Of a DNA stretch of 64,000 nucleotides, positions 11,725 to 23,011 are shown piece after piece. The position numbers and the translations under genes were made by a program. The stretch covers positions 219,016,843 to 219,080,842 of the forward strand of contig NC_090989.1 of the NCBI RefSeq assembly GCF_041146395.1, given 5' to 3'. The notes below the pieces were generated by a model. That model ran no database searches. It saw only the letters and a list, made by a program, of their open reading frames with translations, and was not told the DNA's origin. The DNA is from Eulemur rufifrons (Eukaryota; Chordata; Mammalia; Primates; Lemuridae). Each line of letters starts with the position of its first letter. Position 1 is the first letter of the stretch.

Positions 11725-12650
11725 AAGAAAAGAGAATGAAAACACAAGCCACAGACTGGAAGAAAATATTTTCAAAAGACATATCAAATGAAGGACTTAT
11801 TCAAAACATACAAGAAACTCTTAAAACTTAATAATAAGAACACAGACAACCCATTTAACAAATAGGTTAAAGACCTGAACAGACACCTCACCAAAGAAGA
11901 CATACAGATGGCAAATGAGCATATGAATTGATGCTCCACATCAAATGTCACCAGGGAAATGTTAATTAAAACAACAGTGAGTACCACTAAGCACCTATTA
12001 AAGTGGCCAAAATCCAGAGCACTGGACAACACCAAATACTGACAAAGATACGGAACAACAGAATGTCTCATTCATTGCTGGTGGGAATGCAAAATGTAAG
12101 CCACTTTGGAAGATGGTTTATCAGTTTCTTACAAAACTGAACATATTCTTACCATACAATCCAGCAATCATGGTCCTTGGTATTTCCCAAAAGGAAATGT
12201 AAACTTATACCCACAAAAAAACCTTTACAGGGATATGACATTCTGGAAAAGGCAAAACTAGGGAGACATTATAAAGATCAGTGGTTGCCAGGGGGTTAGA
12301 GTGGAGGGAGGAATAAATAGGAAGAGTGCGGAGGATTTTTAGGACTCTGAAACTATGCTGTTAACGGTGGATAAATGTCAGTATACATTTGTCCAGGTAC
12401 ATAGAATGAATGTACAACATCAGGGGGAACCCTAATGTAAACCCTGGACGCTGCCTGATAATGACATGTCCATGTAGGTAACCAATGCACCACTCTGGTA
12501 GGAGGTATTGATAATAGGAGACACTATGCATGTGCGGGGACATGGCGTATTTGGAAAACCTCTGCACTTTTCTCTCAATTATGCTGTAAACTTAAAACTG
12601 ATCTACAAAGCAAAGGCTATTAAAAAGAAAGAAATAGAAAGAGAAAAGGA
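11725..12650 (+). mobile_element. L1M: end of ORF2 plus 3' UTR, sense
   Basis: Sense L1. The C-terminal ORF2 DNA includes 'aggttaaagacctgaacag', 'gcaaatgagcatatg' and 'tgctggtgggaatgcaaaat', followed by the old L1M-type 3' UTR with 'tagaatgaatgtacaacatc', 'aaccctaatgtaaac', 'ccactctggtagg' and 'ctatgcatgtgcggggaca'. An A-rich tail sits at 12620-12650. It is 5'-truncated and full of stops. Confidence 0.88.
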
Positions 12651-12699
12651 GTCTGACAGATAGATCATGAAGTACATTTTTTTTTTTTTACATACACTA

Positions 12700-13560
12700 T
12701 TTCTTATCTTAGTATATTATAACACCATTCATCCAGGTTACCCAAATCAGAAAACAAGACATCTACTTTTTCTTCACTATCTAGAACTAATTTTCCAACA
12801 AGTTTTAAGAATTTTACATCCTAACCGTCTTCATAATTTCAACTTCTCTTTGTCCACACTAGTACATCCTGTTCCACAGCATCACCACCTCACACCTGGA
12901 TCCTTGTAAGAACCTATGGACGGTCTCCCCATAGTCTCTGCTGTCTCTCCCACTCAGTTTTCCACAGGGTAGCCAGTTATCTTTATGGAGCACATCTGGG
13001 TATAGCACTCCCACCACCATTATATTCTTCCCAGACCCACTCCCCAAGCTTCCTATCTCTACTTAAAACCCTTAAGCATTCCCTCAAAACCTGCTCCATA
13101 CCTACAGTTTCCTTGCCTTCTCCACTGCAAGTCGATTGCCCTTTCAGGACCTATGAGCCTTACGTTGCCTCCTACCACAGGGCTCTTATGCAAACTGTTC
13201 CTTTTGTCAGGAGGATGCTCTTCCCTCTTCTTTACCTAGTAAACTCCTAACCACTCTTTGGATCTAAGCTCAGTCATCACTGCCTTATGTATGCATTCCC
13301 TGGCCAGTCCTGATGCGGTCCAATCCCATTGTTGAGTGTTTTTACAGCATCATACATTTCCACATTAAATTGTTTAACATAATTTTACTTTTTCGTGGAA
13401 TTAAATGACTATTTCAATTTCATCACCTCCCATTGGACTGCTAGTCTCTAAGGGTAAGAACCAGGGCGTTATTTTTGCTTTTCGTTTGTCATTTTTTTTT
13501 CCTAGTCCTTCACACAATAACTAGTGTACAATATAAATTCAATGACTACACTTTGATCAT
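12700..13560 (+). mobile_element. L2 3' portion, sense
   Basis: Pyrimidine-rich L2 sense DNA: 'cctcacacctggatccttg' (the LDYC region of ORF2), 'ccacagggtagccagttatc', 'cttaaaacccttaagc', 'ctaagctcagtcatcactgcc' and the 3' UTR block 'ctagtctctaagggtaagaacc', ending near 'caatataaattcaatgac'. This is one of the longest L2 copies in the window. Confidence 0.82.
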
Positions 13561-14080
13561 CGTTGAATCCCATCACACAGAGTAGTATGGTAGGCATTGA
13601 AGACATATTAGGTGAATAAACAGATGAATGGTGTATAAATTTCATAATTTTTAAGAGCAAGATTAAAATAGAATTTCATAATTATCCATGCCAGCTATTT
13701 AGGATAATGTTAATTCTTCTGCTGTGAGGGTTATCTCTAAGAGAAGTTCTGCACTCTCCCTGCAAATGTCTGCCCTCCTGAAGCTGTTACCCTGATTCCA
13801 GGGAGGGAAGCCATGTGAAACAAAGGCTCAAGTCCAAGTTAGCACTAGCTCTAATGGAACCACAAAATCGGTCAATTACATAACTACTAAGGCATGCTAT
13901 GTTTCTAAATCTGCAATTGCAATTGGATACAGAGGAAATTGAAATGCCATGCTATTTGTTGACAGGCAGAAGTTATGAGGGAAACTATTTGGAACATTCT
14001 TTAAAGAACAAACTTGCTTTGTGAATGTTCCAAAGTTCAATTCTCAATCAGATTATAATATAATCCTATGAAGGAAAGGG
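13561..14080. other. Unassigned DNA
   Basis: No gene or repeat is recognised in this stretch. Confidence 0.45.
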
Positions 14081-14084
14081 AAGC

Positions 14085-14560
14085 ATGATCAGAAATGAGG
14101 CAGACTTTTATCCTGAAGCAAATGTGGAGTCACTAGAAGGAAAAAACAGGGTAGTGGAATGCCCAGATTTTACTTTTTAGAGAGACAGCCCTGGTGCTTG
14201 AGTGGATAATATATCTGAAGAAGCCAAATTTGAAGAAGGTAGGTGAGACTATTTTATTAATCCAGGGAGAGAAATGGTGACAAACAGAATTAAGGATTTT
14301 GAGTTGGGGTGACTGGAAAAAAATCATCTTAAGTGATAAAACTTACAGAATGTAGTTTTTGATTAAATGTGTAGCTGTCAGCTGTGGGCAGCTGGGTGGA
14401 TCATGGTACCCCTCACTTGGATGCAAAATTGAGGAGGAAGAGAGTTTCGGCAACAGATATAATTTTGAATGTGTTCTGCTGACCCACCTGTGTAAAGACG
14501 GGTAGAGTGTCCTCCCATATGCTCTCATCCAATAGCTCATACTTAACACATCTTGTAGCA
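14085..14560 (-). mobile_element. L2 ORF2 remnant, antisense
   Basis: Antisense L2. Plus-strand landmarks are 'cttttatcctgaagcaaatg', 'ttattaatccagggagagaa', 'cagctgggtggatcatggta' and 'gaggaggaagagag', in the same order as in the other antisense copies at 1 and 45870. The decayed minus-strand translation at 14343-14561 carries a WVSRTHSKLYLLPK-like segment corresponding to the L2 'W.SN..LKLN..K' region. It is followed at once by an L2 fragment in the opposite orientation. Confidence 0.68.
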
Positions 14561-14584
14561 ATGTCCACCTTTTTTTTTTTTTTT

Positions 14585-14740
14585 GTAACTGTTATTCATT
14601 TATTTGTCTTCTTAATTAAATTGTGACTTCTTTGAAGAACTTCACCCCTGGTTTCCCAAGGTGATAGCACAGTTCCTGGAATATAGTAGGCATTCAGTGA
14701 ATATTAAAGACTGAATGAATACCATGCCTTGAATGAATTA
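14585..14740 (+). mobile_element. L2 3' end, sense
   Basis: Shows the classic L2 3' UTR: 'attaaattgtgacttctttgaag', 'gtgatagcacagttcctgg', 'atatagtaggcattcagtga' and the terminal 'ctgaatgaat'. A T-run at 14571-14585 precedes it. Confidence 0.85.
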
Positions 14741-14834
14741 TGTGACATTTAGAAATGAAATTATAAGCTTATTTAACTTACTGTCAAATTTTTTATTACT
14801 CACAATACTTAAATAAACACACTTGTTGATACAT

Positions 14835-14983
14835 CTTCCACACTTGTTGAGAATATCTCTGAGATAAATAATTATAACTGGAATTACTGGGTCAGTGAGT
14901 CTGTGCCCTTTTAATTTTGATAGATATTACTAAATGACCCTTTGAGAAAATTGTACCAATGTCTGCTCCTTCCAAGAACAAAG
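14835..14983 (-). mobile_element. Old L1/HAL1-like LINE, antisense, part 1
   Basis: Antisense old LINE ORF2-end sequence: 'ggaattactgggtcagtgag', 'attttgatagatattac', 'aaattgtaccaatgtctgctcc'. It breaks off at 14983 and resumes at 15415, with an L2 segment in between. Confidence 0.6.
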
Positions 14984-15408
14984 GTGTAAATTTCAGAAGA
15001 ATCTGAATTAAATATAAGTTCATTATTATTTCACTGACCTGGCACTTTCCTAATTCTTTGATCTCATCAAATACCATTCTCATTATTATTCCTTTTGCTA
15101 TAACCACGCTATTTCCATAGATTCAGAATAACCCTGCCACTGGACATTTGCACTTGCTGTCCTATCTCTTGGGGTACCCTCCCCCATATTCTTACATGAC
15201 TTGCTCTCTGGCCCTAATTTATTTCTTTTCATCAATACCTAACATTACATTTTTATGTATTTGTTTCCCTTCTCCCTTCTAAAGTGTTAACTTCTTGAGT
15301 CAGAGGCATCTTCTATCTTGGTTCTTATTGTTTTCTTATTACCTAGAAATGTGCCTAACATAGAGAAGAAACTCATTAAGTATGTGTTATCGTTTAAATG
15401 AGTCAACA
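14984..15408 (+). mobile_element. L2 3' portion nested in an older LINE
   Basis: Sense L2: 'gacatttgcacttgctgtcc', 'gtgttaacttcttgagtcag', and 'aatgtgcctaacatagag' near the 3' end. The flanks are two halves of one antisense LINE. The 6-mer gtgtaa occurs at 14984-14989 and 15409-15414, consistent with a short target-site duplication, though a 6-mer alone is weak evidence. Confidence 0.75.
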
Positions 15409-15600
15409 GTGTAAGAGAGGGCTTGTTTCCCACACTGGGTATCATCAAACATTATAGACTTTTGACAATTTGATAACAATGATATTTTGTAATTTTAATT
15501 GCTTGTCTTTAATCATGAGCAGGTTGCACATTTTAGTATATTATTAGAAAATTTTCATTTCTTTTTTCTGTGAAATTTCTCTGCATGTCTCCTGTTAGCC
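15409..15600 (-). mobile_element. Old L1/HAL1-like LINE, antisense, part 2
   Basis: Continuation after the L2: 'gagggcttgtttcccacactgg', 'gtatcatcaaacattat', 'acaatttgataacaatgat', matching the block that normally follows 'gtaccaat..cactcc' in this LINE type. Confidence 0.6.
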
Positions 15601-16400
15601 AGTCCACTTGAGTTAGTGAACCAAATTTAAGGTGAGACCAATAACCATGGTTGTGTGCTTTCCTGCTCTGAGTTCAGCTGACTGGGTGAAGGCATGCAGT
15701 AGACAGAGCTGCGTTTAACCTGGTAAACAAATACAATGCGAGGATCATGGGGTAAGTGCATTCAGTCAAGTGGCTCTAATGATCAACATGGGATATTTTC
15801 TAGGATGGAAGTGAAGGATTGGGAGGAGTAGAGCTTGAACATAGAAAAGATGTAAGATCAATACATTTTTGGTGCCAGTAGGGTCAAATAATTGATCTCT
15901 TAATTTTTTTTCAGAGTTTCTGCTGAAAGATCAAATAAAACCATCAAATACTTCTATTAAAAAATGCCAACGTGAAGATTCAAATTTACAGATTGGTGGT
16001 GGCAATCTGGAACTACTCCGTAAAACAAATATTTATGATTCCTATGATGTGGTAGCTAGAAATATATTAGAGTAACATTCACAATATAACTTGTGGTGAC
16101 AGGTCATTGGGGGCAACCAGAGAGAGTGACAGCTAAATCTGTAGGTAAAACATGGTGAATGCAAAGCATGATGTCTGTTGCATAGTAAACAGCAATGGGC
16201 CACAAGTACTGTGCTGTTGTATAACTTATTCTTCAGCTCCACACCTGTTCTCCTATAATCTTTTCTGTGATGCTGTAAGTGGGACACTACAAACTTTTCC
16301 CAGAAAGACATCTTTCTTTGTTACATTCTACTAGTAGGAAGCACTAAAATAAATTATCAAACACAGATAAATGAGGAATGAAAAGTGTTCTGTGATCCTG
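15601..16400. other. Unassigned DNA
   Basis: No gene recognised. The segment 16040-16340 has short overlapping open frames on both strands and may be an eroded LTR or DNA transposon, but no ends are visible. Confidence 0.4.
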
Positions 16401-16734
16401 TGCTATAGGATGAATGTGCCCCCTGCCAAATTCGTATATTGAAATCCTCACCCCCAAGGTGATAGTATTAGGAGGTGGAGATTTTGGGAGTCAGTTAGGT
16501 CATGGAGGCAGAGGCCTCTTGAATAGGATTAGCACCCTTATAAAAAAGACCCAGCACCTCTTTCACCATGCCAGGTTAGAGTGAGAAGATGGCTGTCTAT
16601 GAGGAAATGGGTCTTTATCAGACATGAATCTGCCAGTGCCTTGATCTTGGACTTCCTAGCCTCTAGAATTTCTCTTGCTTATAAGCCACCCACTCTATGA
16701 TATTTTATTATAGAAACCTGAATGGACTAAGAAA
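16401..16734 (+). mobile_element. MLT1 LTR (ERVL-MaLR), solo, with 5-bp TSD
   Basis: Solo MaLR LTR, plus orientation: 'ttcgtatattgaaatcctcac', 'gatagtattaggaggtgg', 'gattagcacccttataa', 'ccttgatcttggacttccta', 'cttataagccacccactcta', ending 'cctgaatggactaagaaa'. The 5-bp duplication tcctg lies at 16396-16400 and 16735-16739. No internal retroviral sequence is present, and the LTR codes for nothing. Confidence 0.9.
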
Positions 16735-16739
16735 TCCTG

Positions 16740-17190
16740 TTTTCTTGATTTTCCTATATTTGTCAGAGGCACTGCAACAGCAGCAGTGGGACCAGTCTCC
16801 AGCTTTTGTAGCATCCTCGGTATCTGAGCTCTCTCAGAAGTATCGGCAGGAGCTAGACGCTCCCCTGAGAGATCTGAACACCAGCTCCATGAAATCCTTT
16901 CCCCAAAGCTCTTAATTTCCTCTTCCCTTTTATTGACCCAGTCATAAATTTCATACCTTCTTGTTATAGTTTCTCTATATAAGTTATAACAAGGGTTTTT
17001 TCTGTGTGCGTTTGTTATTAGCTTTTCAAAAATGTTGTTACTAACTTCTTTTATTATATCCCTTTATTATATCTTATTATGAAATAAAAAGTGTAGTATT
17101 TCCTGAAAAATATGTACCAAAGGTGTAGACTCTGAATTTGACTACTTTAGGTAACTCATATAAGTGAAATCATACAATAATGACATAGGT
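16740..17190. other. Unassigned; contains a CAG-rich short open frame
   Basis: An open frame enters from the MLT1 LTR and continues from about 16765 to the stop at 16912-16914. It includes EALQQQQWDQS near 16768-16800 and is locally more GC-rich than its surroundings. No domain is recognised. It may be an eroded repeat or a pseudogene piece. Confidence 0.35.
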
Positions 17191-17245
17191 AATGAATGTG
17201 CTTAATGCCACTGAATTGTATACTTAAAAATTGTTAATGTCTTAA
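17190..17245 (+). mobile_element. L1 3' tail fragment, sense
   Basis: Contains 'cttaatgccactgaattgta' and 'tacttaaaaattgttaa', the conserved L1 3' UTR end block. It is short, so the assignment rests on that block only. Confidence 0.5.
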
Positions 17246-17251
17246 TTAAGA

Positions 17252-17368
17252 GTAGTGGCATGTGCAGTAGTCCCAGCTACTGTTGAGGCTGGGGTGGGAG
17301 GATTGCTTAAGCCCAGGTGTCTGTGACCAGCCTGGGCAATATAGCAAGACCCTATTTCAAAACAAATC
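17252..17368 (+). mobile_element. Free left Alu monomer (FLAM-like)
   Basis: A single Alu arm: 'gtagtggcatgtgcagtagtc', 'cccagctactgttgaggctg', 'gaggattgcttaagcccagg', 'gaccagcctgggcaatatagc', 'aagaccctatttcaaaac'. There is no second arm, so it is a monomer or a truncated old Alu. Confidence 0.8.
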
Positions 17369-17389
17369 TGAAAACAAACTTCTGATTTT

Positions 17390-18230
17390 AACACCACCAA
17401 CCTCTCCCTCAACCTGCCCCTCCCCTGCCAATACGTGGCAGCACTATTTGACCCATTGATCAGCCAACACTTTTTAATTCTTCTGTTTCTCTCGTCCTCC
17501 ATACCAATCCATTAGAATATCCTCTTCATTTATTGTCATGCTATATCCAGGATTTCACCATCTCTCAGTGTCTTTACTATGACTACCTTGATCCAAGCCA
17601 CTAAATTCATGTTTGGTATTCTAATAGCTTTGGACTATTCCTGTACTTGCCTCATTACACATGCTATTTTCCATACCAAATCCAGTGTGATTCATTTAAA
17701 ATGTGAAGCTTACGATTTATTTAAAATGTAAGACTTACTATCTGCTTAAATTTTCCAATGGCTTTCCTTTTGGCTTTTACTCCAAGTAACAGCCCAAGCC
17801 CTTGGTATGACCTACAAAGCTATATGGGGTATTTCTTCTCTCTGCCACTTCCATCTCATTTCCTTCTTGTTTCTCTACTCTGGTCCTTTTCATTTTGCTT
17901 CCTCTGCCTTGAATGAACTCTTCCCAGATGTCCACAAGGTGTTCTCCCTCTACTTCCTTCAGGTCCCTGTTCTAATGCCACTTTTTCAAAGAAGCCCTCC
18001 TTGAATGCTTTGTCTTAAGTGACTTTCCCCCCCTCTCCCTGGCCTATCTTTTTGTTCTATTCCACTAATCATAAACTGGTATACTATGCTAACTTTATAA
18101 GTATATTTTGCTCTTCTTGTACAACATCTACATTTCATGAAAACAAGGATATGTTTTACTTGCTGTTTGATACAATGTGTTACAATAGTGCCTACCATGG
18201 GCTCCCTGTACATATTTGGTGAAACAGAAA
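17390..18230 (+). mobile_element. L2 3' portion, sense
   Basis: Long sense L2: 'ctaccttgatccaagccac', 'aaattttccaatggctttcc', 'ggtatgacctacaaagctat', 'tgccttgaatgaactcttcc', 'ccttcaggtccctgttctaa', 'tttcaaagaagccctccttg', and the 3' UTR 'acatttcatgaaaacaaggat' with 'atagtgcctaccatgggctc'. Many indels; no coding capacity. Confidence 0.85.
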
Positions 18231-19655
18231 ATAAATGGACCTCTCAAAATGTGTTGAAGAACATAGATAGACTTACATTGAGACAGGAAATAGAAAAGGG
18301 AATGGAAGTTCAGTGTAAGGTACAGTGGCTTTGTAGTTAATTAAAGAAAAGTGCTCTTTTAACCTATTTCCGAGGCTTCTAGCAGCAAAATCAAAGTTGT
18401 CCAATAGTGGGCCCAAGAGTATACAAACAGAAACAGTAGTTAGGGTTATAAGAAAAGTCTGATGAAATAGTCATAGGACTGCACTAATAGACTTCTGTTT
18501 TGTTCCCCTAATAGTGATGGTCTAACTTATGGTTAAACATAGACTAAAAAAGGTAAAGAGAATATAAAGCTGGAGATATTTAAGATGGGGAATCTGCTTT
18601 CCCCTTGCTTCGTGTTTCCATGTAGAAACTAGCCTTCTTTTTTGCTCTCTGCCTCCGTACTTGTACCTCTCCAGGGAAGCAGATATTAATTACCTGATGT
18701 AGCTTAGACTTTCCTGCTGCCTTCTCTTTCGAAGCACAGAAAGCCTGAGCTCTGACCTTCTTATGACCTCTTGGCAAACCTAGCAGTAAAAGCTCTACTC
18801 AAGGAAAGGACCATAGTTTTTAAGAGTAGATATGTCTATTTCAGGGATGACATACTGGAAAATCCATGTCAACAGCAGTCTAAAATCATGTGTTCATGTG
18901 AACCATAATTAGCCATGAAAGGTTCTTACTTGATCTGCATCTGACTGTGTGACCATTTCTCATTCTCAGTTAATGCCATAATCCCACAAGAGGAAGAGCT
19001 ATGTAATTTATTGCCCCTTTCATTCCAACTACTTCATGATTTTGACTATTTAAAAGGGATTAACCACTTATATCTTTCAGGTTTGTTAGGAAAACTTAAG
19101 ATGATATATGTAAGAATTACCAATAAATGGCATGAACAGTTCAAAAAATTTTTGCTTGAAAGAAGTTAGAAATATCCCCTGATCAGTCTGAGGGTACCAA
19201 TCAGCCTGAGCATATTGCCACCAACTTATAATGTACCAGCCTAACCTTTGTGAGTCTTCCTGAGTCCCATAAATTTTCAAGAAGCCTACAAAGTTTTATA
19301 ATTCCCAGTTCCTATTATACTTAAAAAAAAAGAATGAATAGAGATTAATTCACCAAAACAAACATATGACTTTACATGCAAAGGTCATTTAGTCAAAAAT
19401 AAATTCTTTTTATCTGCTAAAGAACTTCATCAGAATAAATGTGATGCTGCAATCACAGTAATAAAGAGCCACTCTGCTGTGTCTGTAGGCTGAGTAATTG
19501 TTTTCCTGTAAAAATTTTGAAAAAATAAAAGGAAAACACAAGCTACTGTTTCAAGACAAGTTAGAGGATAATTTTGTATAATTATTTGTTTGTGTTTTCA
19601 GAAGCAGATGATTTCTACTATAAGGGAGTAAGAACAGTAGTGATAGATATTGGAG
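18231..19655. other. Unassigned DNA
   Basis: No gene is recognised. The segment 18540-18800, with 'ataaagctggagatattt' and pyrimidine-rich DNA after it, could be an old LTR. A minus-strand open frame of 65 codons at 18580-18777 has no family resemblance. Confidence 0.4.
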
Positions 19656-20205
19656 CTAATTATAAGCACAAAATTAGAGAGATACACTGGCAATACGATC
19701 CAGCAATCCTGCCCAAGAGAAATGAAAACATACATCCACAAAAAGATGTGCACATGAACGTTCATAACAGCTTTATTCTTAATAACCCAATCCTGGAAAG
19801 AACCCAAACATTCATCAATGGGTGAATGAATAAACAAATTGTGGTACATTTATACTCATCAATGAAAAGGCACAAAATACTGATACATGCAACAGCATAG
19901 ATGAATCTGGAAGAACATTATGCTAAGCGAAAGAAGTCAAATACCACATACTTTGGAATTCCATGTATATGACATTCTAGAGAAGGAAAGATGCTAGTGA
20001 TGGAAGCAGATCAGTGGTCGTGTGGGATGGGATCAGCAGAGGAAATCAACTACGAAAAGGCACAAGGAAATTGTGTAGAATGTTGTAAATGTTCTATAGC
20101 TTGATGGTGGTGGTGATTACATAACTGCAAACAGTTGCCAAAGTTAACCTAAAATGGAAAATGTATTGTGTGTAAATTCTATCTCAGCAAATGTGGACAA
20201 ATATA
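19656..20205 (+). mobile_element. L1ME-like: end of ORF2 plus 3' UTR, sense
   Basis: Sense old L1: 'acgatccagcaatcctgccc', 'aacagctttattcttaataac', 'catcaatgggtgaatgaataa', 'gtatatgacattctagagaa', then 3' UTR 'aatgttctatagcttgatgg' and 'ttgtgtgtaaattctatctca'. It is 5'-truncated with multiple stops. Confidence 0.88.
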
Positions 20206-21529
20206 TGAAATTTATGAAGAAGGAAGTAAAAGAAGTGCTTGGCAGAGCAAGAGTAGATATTTTTTGCAATGTAGACATAAAAGGAATATTGAAGGCACAG
20301 AATTCAATGGGGAGTAAACAAGAACTGTTTTTATTTTTCTTCAACTACTGTCTTCAAATATGCTCTCTCAATTATATTTCCCTCTCTCTTTAATTATTCT
20401 TGAGCAGATCCCGTTGCTTTTAGGACCCTTTCAGTTATGGGAATACTTTCATTTTTATTATTTAGATGCAGTTTAAATATTAAAGACCCAATATTATAAA
20501 ATTTAAGATTGAAGGCATCCAGTTTAACTCCTTTCCCTCCCTCCACCCTCAGCTTGGATCTGACACGTGGCTATGAGAGCCATAATGGGGAAGGGGTCAA
20601 GTTCTACAGTATTTAACTCTACTTTTGTTCTTCACTCACCCTCTCCCTCTCCCTCTCCCTCTCCCTCTCCCTCTCCCTCTGCAGCTTTTCCTTTCATTCT
20701 TTGATATATTGAGGCCAAGAAGGAGGAATGGGAGGGAGTGAAAAATCTGCATCGTTTGACCACTGGTCCCCTTTGTGTGGAGTGGGCTTAAATGATCACT
20801 TGAAATTTTTCACAGGTCATACATACCTGTTGTGTGTAATGCACACTTTGCCTGATATATTGGAGCCCTCTCAGTTTCTGTGCCCAGAGGTCTAACTATT
20901 ACTTTATACTACTGACATGCCTTACCATACAGACCACCCTCCAATGCAGAGCCCCTTCAGGATGGCTCATAACCTGGCTAATTTCCATGACCCCCATTTG
21001 AACCCATGGGAAATTTATTTGTCTTTGCCACACTTGGTAGTGAGTGCTCAGGCTTGTCTTATTGCTGTTCTCCCAAATCTCCCTGCTGTTACTCCGATTA
21101 ATATCCTGCATTTGAACTTCCAAAAAGAAGCAGGCACATGCCCCCAAAGTCCAGGATGGAGGACAAGGGCCAAAATATATCAACTTTTCTTAAAAAAATG
21201 TTCTCACTTCACTTTTTCAGCTCAAGTGACAGCCAGGGAGGGTTGACTGATTCAGTTGCTCAGCAAGCACTGGACCAGAGTGTGAGATGTTTATGCAGCG
21301 CCCTCCACCTCTATAAGTATCTCTTCACGAGAGAATATGGGGTAGAGGAGAGCACTTACTTTTCTCCCCTGATAGAAAGGGAAGAGAAAAGTATTTTCCC
21401 TCTAAGCTGACAATTAACTTTTCTGAAGGCTCAAGACCTTCAGAGGTGATGATCTCAGGAACATCTTATCAACCTCTGAAAAACCCTGTAAAGCTTATTA
21501 AGCACTGAACTCCGGAAGTTCCTTAGCTG
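20206..21529. other. Unassigned DNA with a CCCTCT hexamer array
   Basis: Apart from the hexamer repeat at 20639-20682, no repeat family is identified. An open frame at 20917-21246 (109 codons, plus strand) lacks recognisable motifs or splice context. Confidence 0.4.
20639..20682 (+). repeat. (CCCTCT)n minisatellite
   Basis: About seven uninterrupted copies of the hexamer ccctct. The strand is homopyrimidine for 40-plus bases, so triplex or H-DNA formation is conceivable; no adjacent gene was found. Confidence 0.93.
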
Positions 21530-21740
21530 CTATGCAGGATTGTGTATTGTCAGTTCATTATCTTCCCATCCCCTGTTACATTATCCTCTAGGTTCAAAGA
21601 AGGAAATCTGGGACCCATATTTGCCAGAATCGTTTGCCAGCACAGTGTGGGCTCAACTCTGCCAGTACAGCTACAAGAGGTTAGGAAAAGTGAAGAAAGA
21701 CAAAGCTGTTATTTTCTGGTGAGAGATGCAGGCAGGTATG
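21530..21740. mobile_element. Possible old interspersed repeat, family not named
   Basis: The order 'ccagaatcgtttgccagcac', 'ctcaactctgccagtacagc' and 'gctgttattttctggtgaga' resembles a mammalian-wide repeat, but I cannot name the family and see no ends. Confidence 0.3.
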
Positions 21741-23001
21741 TAGGTATTGGCAGGTGGCAGACAAAGGGGTTTTCCACCAGCTTCAGGCATCCTCCTCTTC
21801 TTCTTGGTGCTGTAGGCAGCTGGAGTATTTAATGGCTGTTTCCCTGCAATCTTTGCCCTTCCAAATTTGCTGAAAGTCAATAGTGGTCTTCTTGAACATT
21901 ATTCTCTTGTCATTCCAACAGTTTCAAAGCCCATGAAAACTCTTAAATCACTTTCTACTCCAAATTCCTAAAGTGGCTTTTTCCTTCTTGAAAAACACTG
22001 ACTGATGTAGCAACTCTCTTTAACATGTAGAGGCACTTGTGTCTTATTATTTGCTGTTTAGGAACTCAACCCGAAATTCTCAGGCTATGGTATCTAGTTA
22101 TACAGCCTGAGGAAAATCAAAACTTTATAATCCCGATTGTCACTCATAGACAACACAAATAAGGGGTAAAAATTGTTGATGGTATCAGGCCAGTGTTCTG
22201 TTATATGCCCTGTCCAGAATGTGCCACAATAATAGAACCTATTGTTTGAGAGTTCCAAGACTAAATTAAAACTCTTGGACACACACTGGTTATTTTCCAC
22301 CTTAACTCTGTTGCATTATGTATGATGATAATACTATTTACTCAAACTTTTCTTCCTCTGGAGTCATGACTAGACAGTTCAAGTAGCAGGAACTTAGCTT
22401 AGTGATAAATAATAAAGTGAAGGAAGAATCTTTTCTGAGGGCTTCCTGGGAACCAAAAGCACCATTCAGAATATTTGCACAACCACCCACACAGAGAACT
22501 GGAAAGTCATTCAGGACACATGTCACTATGGTAGTCCAACAGAAGACTAATGACCCAGCAGTCATACTGGCAGTTACCTCCTCAGAAGCAGGCTTCTGTT
22601 CTAATTGTCAGGTTCAGATACTTTCTGGCTGGGTTTTACCTTATATCTCATTTCTCTCTCTAGTCCCTGCTTCACATGATGTCTTTTGCTTATTGCCTGC
22701 TTTTTGGCCATGTGCTGTTTACATAGTGCCCTCCCTTCAAACTGGAGATGAGAGATGATGTGATTGGTGCAGTTGAACACCCTACAGTGTAAAGAATTTG
22801 GGGCAGACCAGTCATGCCTGGTCACCATAGAGGCTAATGGTTTGCCTGGAATTGGCTGCTATTAGTCAATCATTAAAACTCATCTACACAATCTTCCAAG
22901 TAAGTAGACCCATGAGGCACCAACCATAGCAACTTTATAAGTGTATGGAACAACTCGGGGATTATTCAGAAGTGTACATTGGTCATGGCTGGCCAAAAGA
23001 T
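21741..23001. other. Unassigned DNA
   Basis: No repeat is recognised. A 118-codon open frame at 22402-22758 on the plus strand shows no domain and no convincing splice sites, and is likely chance. Confidence 0.4.
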
Positions 23002-23011
23002 GAAAGCTTAT

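Noticed and set aside
20917..21246. 109-codon plus-strand open frame
   Set aside because: No recognisable motif or exon structure; the frame's composition follows the local DNA.
22402..22758. 118-codon plus-strand open frame
   Set aside because: No domain, no codon-use signal, no splice or Kozak support; likely chance.
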